Positions 46,753 through 56,394 of a DNA stretch of 64,000 bases are shown here, piece by piece (positions within the stretch are counted from its first letter, which is position 1; every line of letters begins with the position of its first letter). The translations under genes were made by a program, and so were the position numbers. Origin of the DNA: Conus ventricosus (lineage: Eukaryota > Mollusca > Gastropoda > Neogastropoda > Conidae). The DNA is taken from NCBI GenBank assembly GCA_018398815.1, contig CM031595.1, forward strand, positions 134,419,346 to 134,483,345. Reading direction: 5' to 3'. The notes under the pieces are model-generated. The model had not been told where the DNA came from, did no database searches, and saw only the letters and a program-made list of their open reading frames with translations.

Positions 46753-47430
46753 GTGAGGGGCTCTGACTGTCTCTCTCTTTTTCGCGGAGTACCTGTTTAG
46801 TTTTTTTCTGTTTTGTATATGTTTAGTCATTTGTCGTGTTTGTTCGTGAGTGGTTGGCTGGGTACTCTAGCGTGAAGGGAGTCTTTTTGGCCGGAGGGAA
46901 CATCCGGTGTGACTGGGGAGTCGAGGTGAGACCGAGGGAGTCAAACCCGTCCAGACCTCCTTCCGCCGGGTACCTCACGCAGGTACGGCCCGTAAGTCTT
47001 GCCTTTCTGTTGCCGCTCAGTCTTCCATTCTTGTATTTAGCCATTTTCGTGTTTTTTTTTTTTTTCTCTCTACGGTTGTTGATTTACAGGGTTGTATCGG
47101 ACGCTAGTGTTGTTTTTTTTTCCTATCTCCGGGTTCCGTCTGCCAGTTTTTTTGTTTTTTTTTCGGCCAGCCCCACCGCACTGTTGCTCGTGCTGTGGAG
47201 CGCGGGGTTGCCAGAGTGGGGGCAGCCGGACATAGTTTTTTTTTTTTTTTTTTTTCGGTGACCCCACCGCACTGTTGCTCGTGTGTAGAGCGCGGTGTTG
47301 CCAGAGTGGGAGCAGCCGGAACTTGTCCGCACACACGCACACACACACATACACACAGTACACACGCCCCTAAAATATTTGTTTTTTTTTTTTTCTAGTG
47401 AATTGTCTTTCCCCGTATTTGAAAAACCCT
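46753..47430 (+). other. Leader of the Gmr1-like element with duplicated 100-bp segment
   Basis: Untranslated leader. A segment containing CCCCACCGCACTGTTGCTCG and GCCAGAGTGGG occurs twice (47165-47232 and 47258-47325), each bounded by T-runs of 9-23 bases. A short CA run lies near 47332-47362. No gene. Confidence 0.7.
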
Positions 47431-47468
47431 AGGTATTGTGTCAGGCGAACGTCCCCGGGGCTGGTTGT

Positions 47469-48720
47469 ATGGGGACGCGTGCGTCGAAGAAGAAGGGTAT
47501 TCAAAATGTTACTGTAGTCCCTACTATTAGTACCAGTACTTCGACTACGGGAACTTCTGCTTATTCCAGTGCTGTAGCGGGTGGTCCAGTGGGGTACTTT
47601 ACTGCCCTTCGCTGGGGGTCTCCCGTCGAGACCCCGACTGGCACTTCCGCTCGAAGCGTCAGAGTTTTAGCGAAGCAAATGTGGGCTTCTGTTGAGTCCC
47701 CAGAGGGCCGAAACCTTCTCCTCTCCAGGCTTCCCCTCGTAAGGAGTATGCCCCCGGGGGACTTTCCTCATGGGAAAGTCGAGACCCAAGGACGGGGCAG
47801 AAGGGTCATCCTCCCGTGTCGGGAGTGGTGAAACCCCGCTCAGGATATCACCTCTGTCCTTATGTTTTGGAGCGGCAGCGTAGGGAAGAGCGCGAGAGGA
47901 GGTGGTCCAGGCAGGAAGCCCTGCATAGGGAGAGGCAAGGCTCCGTAGGGAAGAGCTGATAGGATGGAGGCTCTGCGCCGAGAGGAGAACTGAAAAGACA
48001 GGAGATTCGCATAGGGAGAGGCTATTTTTCGTAGGGAAGAGGCTTTCCAGGCAGGAAGCCCTCCGTAGGAAGAACTAGACAGGGTGAGGCTCTGCATAGG
48101 AGGAGATGGAACAACTTCTTTTGCGGTCTCCCGCATCTGTAAGTCAGGGGTTTAAACACCAGGCAGGTGATAGAGTTAGAGGCCCAAAGTTAAAGCTTCC
48201 AGAGTTCGACCTATGAGGACATTGATAAGTTCCTAGAGCATTTTGACAAGGTTGCTAGTTCATACCAAATGTCCCGAGGAACAAAAGGCTATGCCACCTT
48301 TTTCCTGGATTATCTGGTGCTGCAAGGGAGTGTGTGCCACTCTAAATGAAGGTGCGTCTTATGCAGACATGCAGTTGGCTCTGCGTAAGCGTTTTCACCT
48401 TACCCCAAGACGTACAGGCGAAAGTTTAGGTCCATGAAGAAGAATAACGACGAACCTTCGTGCAGTTTGGTGATAGGCTGCGCAAAACGCTAGGGTACTG
48501 GCCCTCAGTTTGGCTAAGTTGGAGCTGGGGGATCGATCCTCATTGAACAGCTCACAACACTGTGTCCCAGAGTTGAGGATCCGGATAGGCGAGACAGCAC
48601 CTCAGGGTTTCGCGGCTGCGATTCACCCCGCTGAGGTTTTGCTGAAGCTCGCAGGGCTTATGGGCATCGCCCAGATACGGAGAGGAAGCCCTCCACAGGA
48701 TTTTGTAGCAATAAGCGGCC
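47469..48720 (+). pseudogene. gag of the Gmr1-like element
   Basis: The start at 47469 gives MGTRASKKKG, with Gly at position 2 and Ser at position 6, a plausible N-myristoylation signal for membrane targeting of a Gag matrix. The frame runs to a stop at 47831. In shifted frames there follows a highly charged Arg/Glu coiled coil (RQRREERERRWSRQEALHRE, from about 47870) and then a capsid-like segment (about 48185-48480) reading KLPEFDYEDIDKFLEHFDKV and later FVQFGDRLRKTLGY. This is the layout expected for the SCAN-like capsid of Gmr1-type elements. I do not see a CCHC zinc knuckle. Several frameshifts break it. Confidence 0.6.
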
Positions 48721-48939
48721 GACAACTGCTAGTGGGGTGAACAAGGCAAGGCAGTTCTTCGGGGATTTCAGCGCCCCGACTGTGTTTTCCTTTGTGGTCG
48801 CCTGGCCACAAGGGAAAAATTGTCCTAAAGCCGCCCGGTAGTCGTGGGCTGGTCCTTTCCCACATCCTCGTGCCTCGGCTAACGTGGGTTTCCATCCCAC
48901 TTCTGGTGATTCAGATGCCCAGTGTTTTTCTCCGTTGTT

Positions 48940-49265
48940 GGTTCCTCCTTTGGGCGACACCATCAGGGGTTCGGGAGCATCAACGATCTTTGTGGATAAG
49001 AATTTGGTTTTTCCCCCCCGAGGCCCGGCGGGGGCTAGTTATGATGTTGCGGGTTGGAGGCTGGTTTTACCTCCACCCGTCCTTCTGGGACTTATTCCTA
49101 TCTCCACCCCCTACTTCTGTGGCGAAGTATGGCCATCGCGGTGGAGCGACCTCTGTATTCCCTTATCATAGGGAATACTATCACCTTCGCAGACGGACGC
49201 AGTCAGTCCGTGTCTACGGATTTGCCCGTACAGGCGTGTTTTGGGAGTCACCACACGCGCCAAAG
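48940..49265 (+). pseudogene. Retropepsin-like protease domain, active-site change
   Basis: The frame at 48884-49171 reads TIRGSGASTIFVDKNLV, which aligns with the aspartic protease active site (D-S/T-G-A), but the position of the catalytic Asp is Gly (GGT at 48968-48970). Further on, in a shifted frame, come TPYFCGEVW and then RPLYSLIIGN (about 49147-49176), the second conserved part of Gmr1-like proteases. GVTTRAKAKS follows at about 49241, the usual protease/integrase linker of this group. A single A-to-G change would explain the loss, so this could be mutation or a base error. Confidence 0.55.
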
Positions 49266-49499
49266 CTAAAAGCAGGAACAGGAATTTGCGTCCCCTTCTT
49301 CAGCCGATCTCTAACGAGGTTCTGGCAAGGGGCCCATCCTGCTCCATGGTCCGTCTTCAGGGCCCGGGACTTGGGGTGTCCAACGCCTCGACAACTGGGA
49401 GCGTCCTGCTCAGTCTGCCCGACACGCCAAGGTGAGCTTCAAGCTCCACAAGGGATCCTTTTTAGGGTTTTCACTCAGGCAGATCGTGTGGCCAAGCAG

Positions 49500-49925
49500 C
49501 TTGTTGTTCCCCAAAGCTTGAGAGAGTCCTGTTCTCCGGCAGGCCCACGATTCCCCCATGGCAGGTCATATGGCTCCAACGGACTCTCAACGAGTAAGAC
49601 AAGACTTCTTTTGGCCAGGGATGAACTCGCAGGTTAGGGAGTACTGCCGCAGTTGCGATGTCTGCCAACGGACAACGCCTAAGGGTCGCTTGAAGCGTGG
49701 TCCCCTAGGTCAGTGCCACGGGTTGGGGAGGCATCAGCAAGGTTGGGGTCGACCCGGTGGGACCCATTAATCCTCCATCCGATCGCGGTCACCGCTACAC
49801 TTCGTAAGTGGTAGAAAACTGCGAGTCGGTACCCAAGGCTGCCCCGCTTAGGACTATCGATACCCCTACTATTGCTGAGGGTCTCCGGCAGATTTGGACA
49901 CGCACTGGCGTGCCCAAGAAGAAGT
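49500..49925 (+). pseudogene. Integrase: H2C2 zinc finger and start of core
   Basis: The zinc-binding domain of a Ty3/Gypsy integrase is clear: His codons at 49546 and 49567 and Cys codons at 49654 and 49663, with the typical RQDFFWPGMNSQVREYC and CDVCQRTTPKGR between and after them. The beginning of the catalytic core follows in two frames (about 49745-49925), with AAPLRTIDTPTIAEGLRQIW and GVPKK. The sequence then jumps to RNase H, so the rest of the core, including the later acidic residues, is absent. It would insert the cDNA into the genome if intact, but this copy cannot. Confidence 0.75.
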
Positions 49926-50094
49926 ACGGCCGGAAGTTTGCGATCATCATCCCTCCAGTGCTTGGACCGGATCCGGCCATCAGTCGTCGACTCATGGGTT
50001 GGGCAGTGGAGCTGCAGAGTCATGCGTTCCCTTCCGTCATATCAAAAGGGGTTTCCCGTAATACGGGTGCTGACTATCTTAGCCGAGTTCCGTA
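49926..50094 (+). pseudogene. C-terminal end of RNase H (reverse transcriptase missing)
   Basis: After the integrase break the frame reads KFAIII, then AISRRLMGWAVELQSHAF and RNTGADYLSRVP, and stops at 50094. The last part is the conserved end of the Ty3/Gypsy RNase H domain (ADYLSR). Its position downstream of integrase, at the 3' end of pol, shows the integrase-RT-RNase H order of Gmr1-like elements, with RT and most of RNase H deleted at about 49925-49950. Confidence 0.7.
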
Positions 50095-50440
50095 GTCCCC
50101 GCGCATTGGAAAAACGGTCAGAGGACACTTCCCCTCAACCAGGGTTATATCCCCCTTTTGGGCTTTGTATCAGGGGTACTGACAGTTTTTTACTTCAGTG
50201 ATGTTAACGGTAGTGAATCACCAGTGGTTCGGATTGTTTTCTTTTATGGTTGGAAGGTTCGCTTATTGTTTGATAAATGTAGTATTATGTATTTCCGGTG
50301 TGATTCTATCGTAGAATGTTTGTATTGGATTCCTCGTACTCTGTCGAGCACAGAGAGTTGGGTTCGGTCCCATTGTTGTGAAATTTGCACATGCGTCAAG
50401 GGTTTAAAGGAGCACTGTATCTCAGAGAAACAGATGCTTT

Positions 50441-50450
50441 TAGAAGGGGG
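50441..50450 (+). other. Polypurine tract before right LTR
   Basis: TAGAAGGGGG, followed after TT by the right LTR start TGTCACGAG. It is a normal plus-strand primer position and composition. Confidence 0.65.
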
Positions 50451-50452
50451 TT

Positions 50453-52690
50453 TGTCACGAGTTTGTCACGAGGCCTACGACGTTCGACCCACCTAGGGTG
50501 GCGGGAATTACTTATTTGTTTATTGTCGTTGCTGTTGTCGTGTATCCGTCCCTTAGTGTGGCTTATTGGTGCGGTTGCACCTTGGTGTAGTTCAGCTCAA
50601 CTTCGGTTTGCTTTCTCTCTCTCTCCTCTAATTCCACCGCCCGTGCTATTCATCCTGCAGGTTCACGGGTGGTCGGTACCTTTCTCTCGAACTTTCTGTC
50701 TGTCGGCCTCTCGCCTGTCTTTTTACCTGTCGCACGTGCTTCATTTCTTTTAGTTTGAAGTATGCTCACTCTGTGACGTAGGGTGGCATGTTGGCCGCCA
50801 TTGCTGAGGGAGGTTAGCTCTTCACTCGAGCGGAAGATGTCTCTGGGAGCGCCTGCTCCAGTCTTGGTTCTTCACCGTATCATCGAAAGTACAGCCTGTA
50901 CTTTCAATTCCTGCAGTCGGCCTGTAGGAGAGGGACATCACTTCTGTTTCCGCATCTTCGCCTCTGTCCTCTCGACTGGACAGAGGGTAGAGAGAGTCGT
51001 TTGACCCGCCTCTTCGGGGTCACCCACGGGTAGCTGGTAAGCATCAGTTTCGTGGTTTGTTTGTTTTGGTTTGTTGTTGTTAGTCGGCTTAGTCTCTCTT
51101 TTGCGCAATTTTCTTTTGTTTTCGAAATTGTAAGAGAAAATATTGTTTGAGACCTTTTCTCTGGTTAATTCAATCTTTAACCTGGCCATTCTAAATTATT
51201 TCCAAAATTCTTTCTCCTGTTTATGCATCTGGTGATGCGGTAGTCGGTGGGGATGGGAGAGAACCTGGTGATTCAGGTTGGAACTTGCTTGGTCTCGCTC
51301 GTCCGCCCCTGTCACATTCGCCGGACTTTTATCCTTCGGCCACCGTCTGTTTGTGTGTGCAAGGAGAACGAGTTTTATGTTCGCGAGCGTGCGTACGCAT
51401 GATTGTCGTTCGGATGCGTGGTGGAGATTTGTGTTATTTTGAAATGTGGCTATAAAATGTGACAATTATGCATTGAATTATTATTTGCAAATGTGGTGGC
51501 AGGTATAAAGCGATGGTCGCTGTGTTGGTGATTTCCTAAGAAAGGTGAATGTTAAATGTGAGTGAGAGAAGGATGAAGATAATTCATATTTGTTTTATAA
51601 CCTGTTGATTTAATGCAGTCTTTTACCTGCATCGTGTGAGAAGACCCTAGTGAATATCCCTGATTCGATGGGTTTACTGTGTTATGCTCAGGTCTGTGTT
51701 GAGCTGGGATTGTGGGTGCATTTAATAGACTTCCCCTCGCCCATCATGCGAGTGGCTGTTAAGATTTGACAGCATGGGTCAGACTGTACTGACGGCGGGT
51801 TTCCAGTACCCTTCTTCCTTCTTCCCTTCCTCCTTCCTTCCTCCTTCCTTCTTCCTTCCCTCCCTTTCTTCTCTCCTCCCAGCTACGTTTCCCTTCCCCC
51901 CTCCCGGGGCTTCACCTGGAGTCTGGACTGGATGGTGCCACGTGCTGGTTGAGGCCACGCTCTGGCTGAGACCACGGACTGGATGGTGCCACGTGCTGGT
52001 TGAGGCCACACTCTGGCTGGGACCGCGGACTGGATGGTGCCACGCGCTGGTCGAGGCCACGCCCTGGTCGGGACCGCGGACTGGTAGAGGAGCCCGCCGT
52101 CTTGACTGGCCGGCCCTGACCCCCGTCCAGGACCTCCAGTAACAGCGCCACTTCCCCCCCCCCCCCCCCCCTCCGGGACGCGCTCTTCACTGCCTGCTTG
52201 TGAGTCGAGGGCGTCGGCTTTGAGCGACTCCCTGCGAGAACCGACCCGGCTCGGAGCACCTAGTGCGACAGGGTGCTCCCAGTGGACTTGACAGGGGCAG
52301 GGGTGTGGACGCACTCCATGGTGTTAGAAGGGATCGATGCTGGAAGTGTTTCTTTATAATTGTGTATATGTTATATGTGCTGGAATGCTGTAATTGTGAT
52401 TGTGTACGTCGTAAGGTGAAATGTTTATTTATAATTGTGCATGTTGTGTGTGTTGGAGTGCTTGATTGTGATTGTGCATGTTGTGTGCGTTGGAATGCTT
52501 GATCGTGATTGTGCATGTTGTGTGTGTTGGAATGCTTATTTATGACTGAGTGTGTTGGTGTGAATAAATGGGGTGTTGTATCGTAATCTTTCTTGTGTGG
52601 GCTCTTGCGAGGCGTGTGAGGTCAGTCACTCCCTTCACTCCCACCTAGACCGATCCTGTCAGGGCAGACCTCCAGGGGTCGGTCGTGACA
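50453..52690 (+). repeat. Right LTR (2.24 kb)
   Basis: Same sequence as 44501-46731, with TGTCACGAG at the start and TCGTGACA at the end, followed by ATGGG and the continuation of the 146-bp satellite. AATAAA is at 52563-52568. The 51-bp repeat, pyrimidine tract and C-run are at corresponding positions. Differences from the left LTR are mostly single-base indels. Confidence 0.88.
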
Positions 52691-52930
52691 ATGGGTCACG
52701 GATGATGCTCAATTACTTAGTTTACCATTATAGCCGTTACTAATGGCCCATAATGGTTTTCTTCTTATGGAAAATCTCAAAAAGTACTTGGCCGATCTTT
52801 CTGAAAATTTGTAAATATGTTCATTATAGGTCACAGATGATGGCCGATGTTTACTAGAATAGCCATTACTAACGGTTACACCAGCTCATGACGGTTTTTC
52901 CTCTTTATGGAAAATCTCACGCGTATTCTG
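52691..52930. repeat. About 146-bp satellite, right part
   Basis: Continuation of the satellite at 43441-44500 beyond the LTR element, starting ATGGGTCACGGATGATG. About 1.6 more diverged units (e.g. GCCGTTACTAATGGC, with a damaged palindrome) run until the repeat fades near 52930. Confidence 0.88.
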
Positions 52931-53054
52931 GATAAACTGGGAGTACGTATATATGCTTCGCATCTTGTGTATTGTTTCTGTTGGCAATTTCTTGTTGTTG
53001 CCGATGGATTAAAAAAAAGCATCGGAAAAGGGAGGTAAATGCAATATATATATT

Positions 53055-53333
53055 TTGGGGGGGGGGGGGGGGGGGAGAGCAGACCTCAGCGCTCATGTCA
53101 ACGTTTTAGGGGTGTCTTTTCCCGTGTTGGTGACGAAGGGAAAGCAAGTGAAGAATCTCCGTGGTGTTAAAGCAGTTGATAATAATATTGTTATTAATGA
53201 AGACCCGTTGAACAGGAACGTTGCAAGACTGATTAAGACACTTAAAAGGGCTGGTAGAACGATTTTCGACCGACTGCGTCGACGGAACGATACAACTCAG
53301 GATGTAGTCCCCTTATCTAAAATTAAAATCTAG
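53055..53333 (+). CDS. Hypothetical 92-codon frame, no ATG
   Basis: An open frame with no in-frame ATG (it opens at TTG in the G-run), ending at 53333. The readable product has VLGVSFPVLVTKGKQVKNL and then a strongly basic segment with RLIKTLKRAGRTIFDRLRRR. The same region lies inverted at about 63660-63955, where the frame is broken. It could be the 3' exon of a host or element gene (an AG acceptor-like site is present at about 53108). I do not recognise a family, and a small basic DNA- or virion-associated protein is only a guess. Confidence 0.3.
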   Translation: MGGGGGGRADLSAHVNVLGVSFPVLVTKGKQVKNLRGVKAVDNNIVINEDPLNRNVARLIKTLKRAGRTIFDRLRRRNDTTQDVVPLSKIKI

Positions 53334-53889
53334 TGACCAAACTGTTTGTACACTTTCTTTGGCTTGTCGCGGATCGCTTGAGAGACATAACTCGTAAGTT
53401 AAACACTGTGACTGGTTTGAATTCATTATCAATTTAAGGAGGACTGTGCAGGGTTTTTGAAGGGACTGTTAACAAAAAGAGATTGTAATCAGAGAAGTGA
53501 ACAGAACGCTCGGTGAAAAATGGTGGTGGGCATGAGCAGTATGGACTGCATAATTATCAAAATATGCAGTTCAATGATGACATATCGATTAATTTCAAGA
53601 CCACTAATAGATGACGGAAGTCTTTTGAAACGAGGCGACTGGAATGCATAGGTGTAGCTTACTGTGTAATCCACGGGTGTGTGTCAAGGGGAAATGTCAC
53701 ATTTGACATCAGCCGTACTGTGTAGCGATGTGTTTCATACTTGGCATGAGTCATGTTGTCTTCGTGGAAGGAACAGTTAGCTCAAAGAAAAGTATGTAGA
53801 TGCTACAATACCACCCCTACCTACCTGTTCAACGACTATTTTCTGCGAGACGATGTATTCTTTTTTTTTCCACGGGGACAACATCACCA

Positions 53890-54150
53890 TTGAAGCATCG
53901 TGAACCCTAACAGTGGCAGCAACTGCAGTCCATTCCGATCTTGCCGTGGTCAGCACAGTTAACCGATCTGGGTCCGGTTGAAAATGTCCGGGCAGTGTTG
54001 ATAAAACAACGCTTGCAGATTTGAAGAATGAACTCAAAATGCCATAAAATATGGTGCTCGTTTGGTGCCAATCTTCCAAAAACTCTTTTACTCGTCACCA
54101 TGCGTGTCCGGCTTGTTCTGAGTCAGAAGGGTCATCTGACGTGGTATTGA
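53890..54150 (+). pseudogene. Tc1-like transposase C-terminal relic
   Basis: The frame reads LPWSAQLTDLGPVENVRAVL around 53940-54000, matching the W-P-x-x-S-P-D-L-N-P-I-E-N region that holds the last catalytic acidic residue of Tc1-type transposases. A shifted frame then reads LVTMRVRLVLSQKGHLTWY and a stop, like the end of such proteins. The N-terminal part is missing. Another copy lies in the inverted right arm (about 62850-63070). Confidence 0.5.
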
Positions 54151-54689
54151 AACATCAGAACGTCACGCAAGGTAAGACAAAACCGTTATTTTTCGTAGCT
54201 AGTAATCCTCAACGATGCCGCTATTTTGAAAGTTGACAACGATTGTAGTAGTGGTAGCTCTAGCAGTAATAGTAATGTTAATACTAATTCTGGCAGTCAC
54301 GTAGGTGCAGTTGCTGCCCCTGTTGCTATATTGCTACTGTACCCCTACAAAAGTTCAAGAGGAGAACGATTCCAGAGTTCCACGGAAGAGGACGATAACC
54401 TCAACATTCAACTGTGACTGCGGACGAAAGATACATGCACTGGGAAAAAAGTGTTTGAGGGTGGGACACAAACTTTTTGTGATAAGGCCATCCCCTGCAC
54501 CAAGGGAAGGGTGGCTTAGTGGTTGGCACTGCATAAAACAAGACAACACATCACTATTTGATAAAGAATAGTATACAATACCAAGCAACACTTTACAATT
54601 GAACTGTACAATTCAATGCTCTATGATAAAAGAATACTACACAATGCTTGACAATAAAACATTACAACACACCACTCTGTATAACTGGA

Positions 54690-55203
54690 TGGATATATTT
54701 TCATTGCAGAAAGGTGACCCTACAAGCAGCCCTGTATAATTTGATGAAGATTATTTTCATTGCAGAAAGGTGACCTGCAAACAGCCCTGTATAATTGGAT
54801 GAAGATATTTTCATTGCAGAAAGGTGACCCTACAAGCAGCCCAGTATAATTGGATGAAGATATTTTCATTGCAGAAAGTGCAGAAAGGTGACCCTACAAA
54901 CAGCCCTGTATAATTGGATGAAGATATTTTAATTGCAGAAAGGTGACCCTACAAGCATCCCAGTATAATTGGATGAAGATATTTTAATTGCAGAAAGGTG
55001 ACCCTACAAGCAGCCCTGTATAATTGGATGAAGATATTTTAATTGCAGAAAGGTGACCCTACAAGCAGCCCAGTATAACTGGATGAAGATATTTTAATTG
55101 CAGAAAGGTGACCCTACAAGCAGCCCAGTTAATGATGAATTTATTCAGGTACATGACAGATATTTATATCATTGCAGAAAGGGCCATATACAAGCACCCA
55201 TTG
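54690..55203. repeat. 55-bp minisatellite next to the gap
   Basis: About eight to nine units of a 55-bp repeat built from ATAATTGGATGAAGATATTTT, then ATTGCAGAAAGGTGACCCTA, then CAAGCAGCC. The last unit before the gap is degenerate. The same repeat, inverted and corrupted, is at 61690-62240. Confidence 0.93.
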
Positions 55204-56203
55204 NNNNNNNNNNNNNNNNNNNNNNNNNNNNNNNNNNNNNNNNNNNNNNNNNNNNNNNNNNNNNNNNNNNNNNNNNNNNNNNNNNNNNNNNNNNNNNNNN
55301 NNNNNNNNNNNNNNNNNNNNNNNNNNNNNNNNNNNNNNNNNNNNNNNNNNNNNNNNNNNNNNNNNNNNNNNNNNNNNNNNNNNNNNNNNNNNNNNNNNNN
55401 NNNNNNNNNNNNNNNNNNNNNNNNNNNNNNNNNNNNNNNNNNNNNNNNNNNNNNNNNNNNNNNNNNNNNNNNNNNNNNNNNNNNNNNNNNNNNNNNNNNN
55501 NNNNNNNNNNNNNNNNNNNNNNNNNNNNNNNNNNNNNNNNNNNNNNNNNNNNNNNNNNNNNNNNNNNNNNNNNNNNNNNNNNNNNNNNNNNNNNNNNNNN
55601 NNNNNNNNNNNNNNNNNNNNNNNNNNNNNNNNNNNNNNNNNNNNNNNNNNNNNNNNNNNNNNNNNNNNNNNNNNNNNNNNNNNNNNNNNNNNNNNNNNNN
55701 NNNNNNNNNNNNNNNNNNNNNNNNNNNNNNNNNNNNNNNNNNNNNNNNNNNNNNNNNNNNNNNNNNNNNNNNNNNNNNNNNNNNNNNNNNNNNNNNNNNN
55801 NNNNNNNNNNNNNNNNNNNNNNNNNNNNNNNNNNNNNNNNNNNNNNNNNNNNNNNNNNNNNNNNNNNNNNNNNNNNNNNNNNNNNNNNNNNNNNNNNNNN
55901 NNNNNNNNNNNNNNNNNNNNNNNNNNNNNNNNNNNNNNNNNNNNNNNNNNNNNNNNNNNNNNNNNNNNNNNNNNNNNNNNNNNNNNNNNNNNNNNNNNNN
56001 NNNNNNNNNNNNNNNNNNNNNNNNNNNNNNNNNNNNNNNNNNNNNNNNNNNNNNNNNNNNNNNNNNNNNNNNNNNNNNNNNNNNNNNNNNNNNNNNNNNN
56101 NNNNNNNNNNNNNNNNNNNNNNNNNNNNNNNNNNNNNNNNNNNNNNNNNNNNNNNNNNNNNNNNNNNNNNNNNNNNNNNNNNNNNNNNNNNNNNNNNNNN
56201 NNN
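55204..56203. other. Assembly gap, 1000 N
   Basis: Exactly 1000 unknown bases, so a placeholder scaffold gap of unknown true size. Open frames running through it have no meaning. It falls inside or next to the 55-bp minisatellite of the inverted repeat, which is a natural reason for assembly failure. Confidence 1.
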
Positions 56204-56365
56204 AGCCATTGACTGTCTCTTCGACAGGACTGAGATGGACAGACTTTAAATGTTGAGAGATCATTCACTCAAGGCATTAATCAGATCTGGAGATGCTCCT
56301 CTCAAGACTGCTTAACAACCGAAGGCTTGGCGCCGCACAGCAGGTAATTTTTTCTGATGCGCACT
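56204..56365 (-). pseudogene. Small basic ORF downstream of ATPase, cut by gap
   Basis: Immediately after the ATPase on the minus strand, the sequence starting near 56365 is broken by stops but readable as KKLPAVRRQAFGC and, in a shifted frame, GASPDLINALSE followed by SLNI. A small Lys/Arg-rich protein of this kind often follows the packaging ATPase in adintovirus-type elements and is thought to be a core or virion protein. This is a family-level inference. The copy is incomplete because of the gap. Confidence 0.35.
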
Positions 56366-56394
56366 GACATGGTACTTATTTTCAGACGTAGACC

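Larger units (their letters stand above)
44501..52690 (+). mobile_element. Gmr1-like Ty3/Gypsy retrotransposon, internally deleted
   Basis: An 8.19-kb LTR element inserted in the 146-bp satellite. The LTRs are at 44501-46731 and 50453-52690, and the interior is only 3.7 kb. Order along the plus strand: tRNA-Pro-like primer site, duplicated leader, gag, protease, integrase zinc finger and start of core, then the C-terminal end of RNase H, and a polypurine tract. Integrase preceding RNase H is the copia-like order known for the Gmr1-like group of Ty3/Gypsy elements. Reverse transcriptase and most of the integrase core are missing, so the copy is non-autonomous. The probable target duplication is ATGGG: it follows the right LTR and is present in blurred form before the left one. 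The LTRs are near-identical apart from small indels, so insertion was fairly recent. Confidence 0.85.
53020..55203. repeat. Large inverted repeat, left arm
   Basis: The sequence from GCATCGGAAAAGGGAGG (53020) to the gap matches the reverse complement of 61685-64000. Landmarks shared in order are the G/C-run at 53058/63950, the AGCAGACCTCAGCGCTCATG stretch, the Tc1-like relic, the GTAATGTTAATACTAATTC segment (54270/62670) and the 55-bp array. The arm is at least 2.2 kb long. Both ends are cut, by the gap here and by the window end on the right. Confidence 0.88.

Noticed and set aside
48792..49637. 281-codon frame in the LTR element
   Set aside because: It is the longest frame but reads out of phase with the recognisable protease and integrase motifs. 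The true domains lie in other frames.
54500..54540. A-box-like GTGGCTTAGTGGTTGGCAC, considered as a tRNA or SINE
   Set aside because: No B box or cloverleaf follows, so at most it is a short SINE fragment.
55098..56268. Open frames of 346-383 codons across the gap
   Set aside because: They consist of N and are artefacts.
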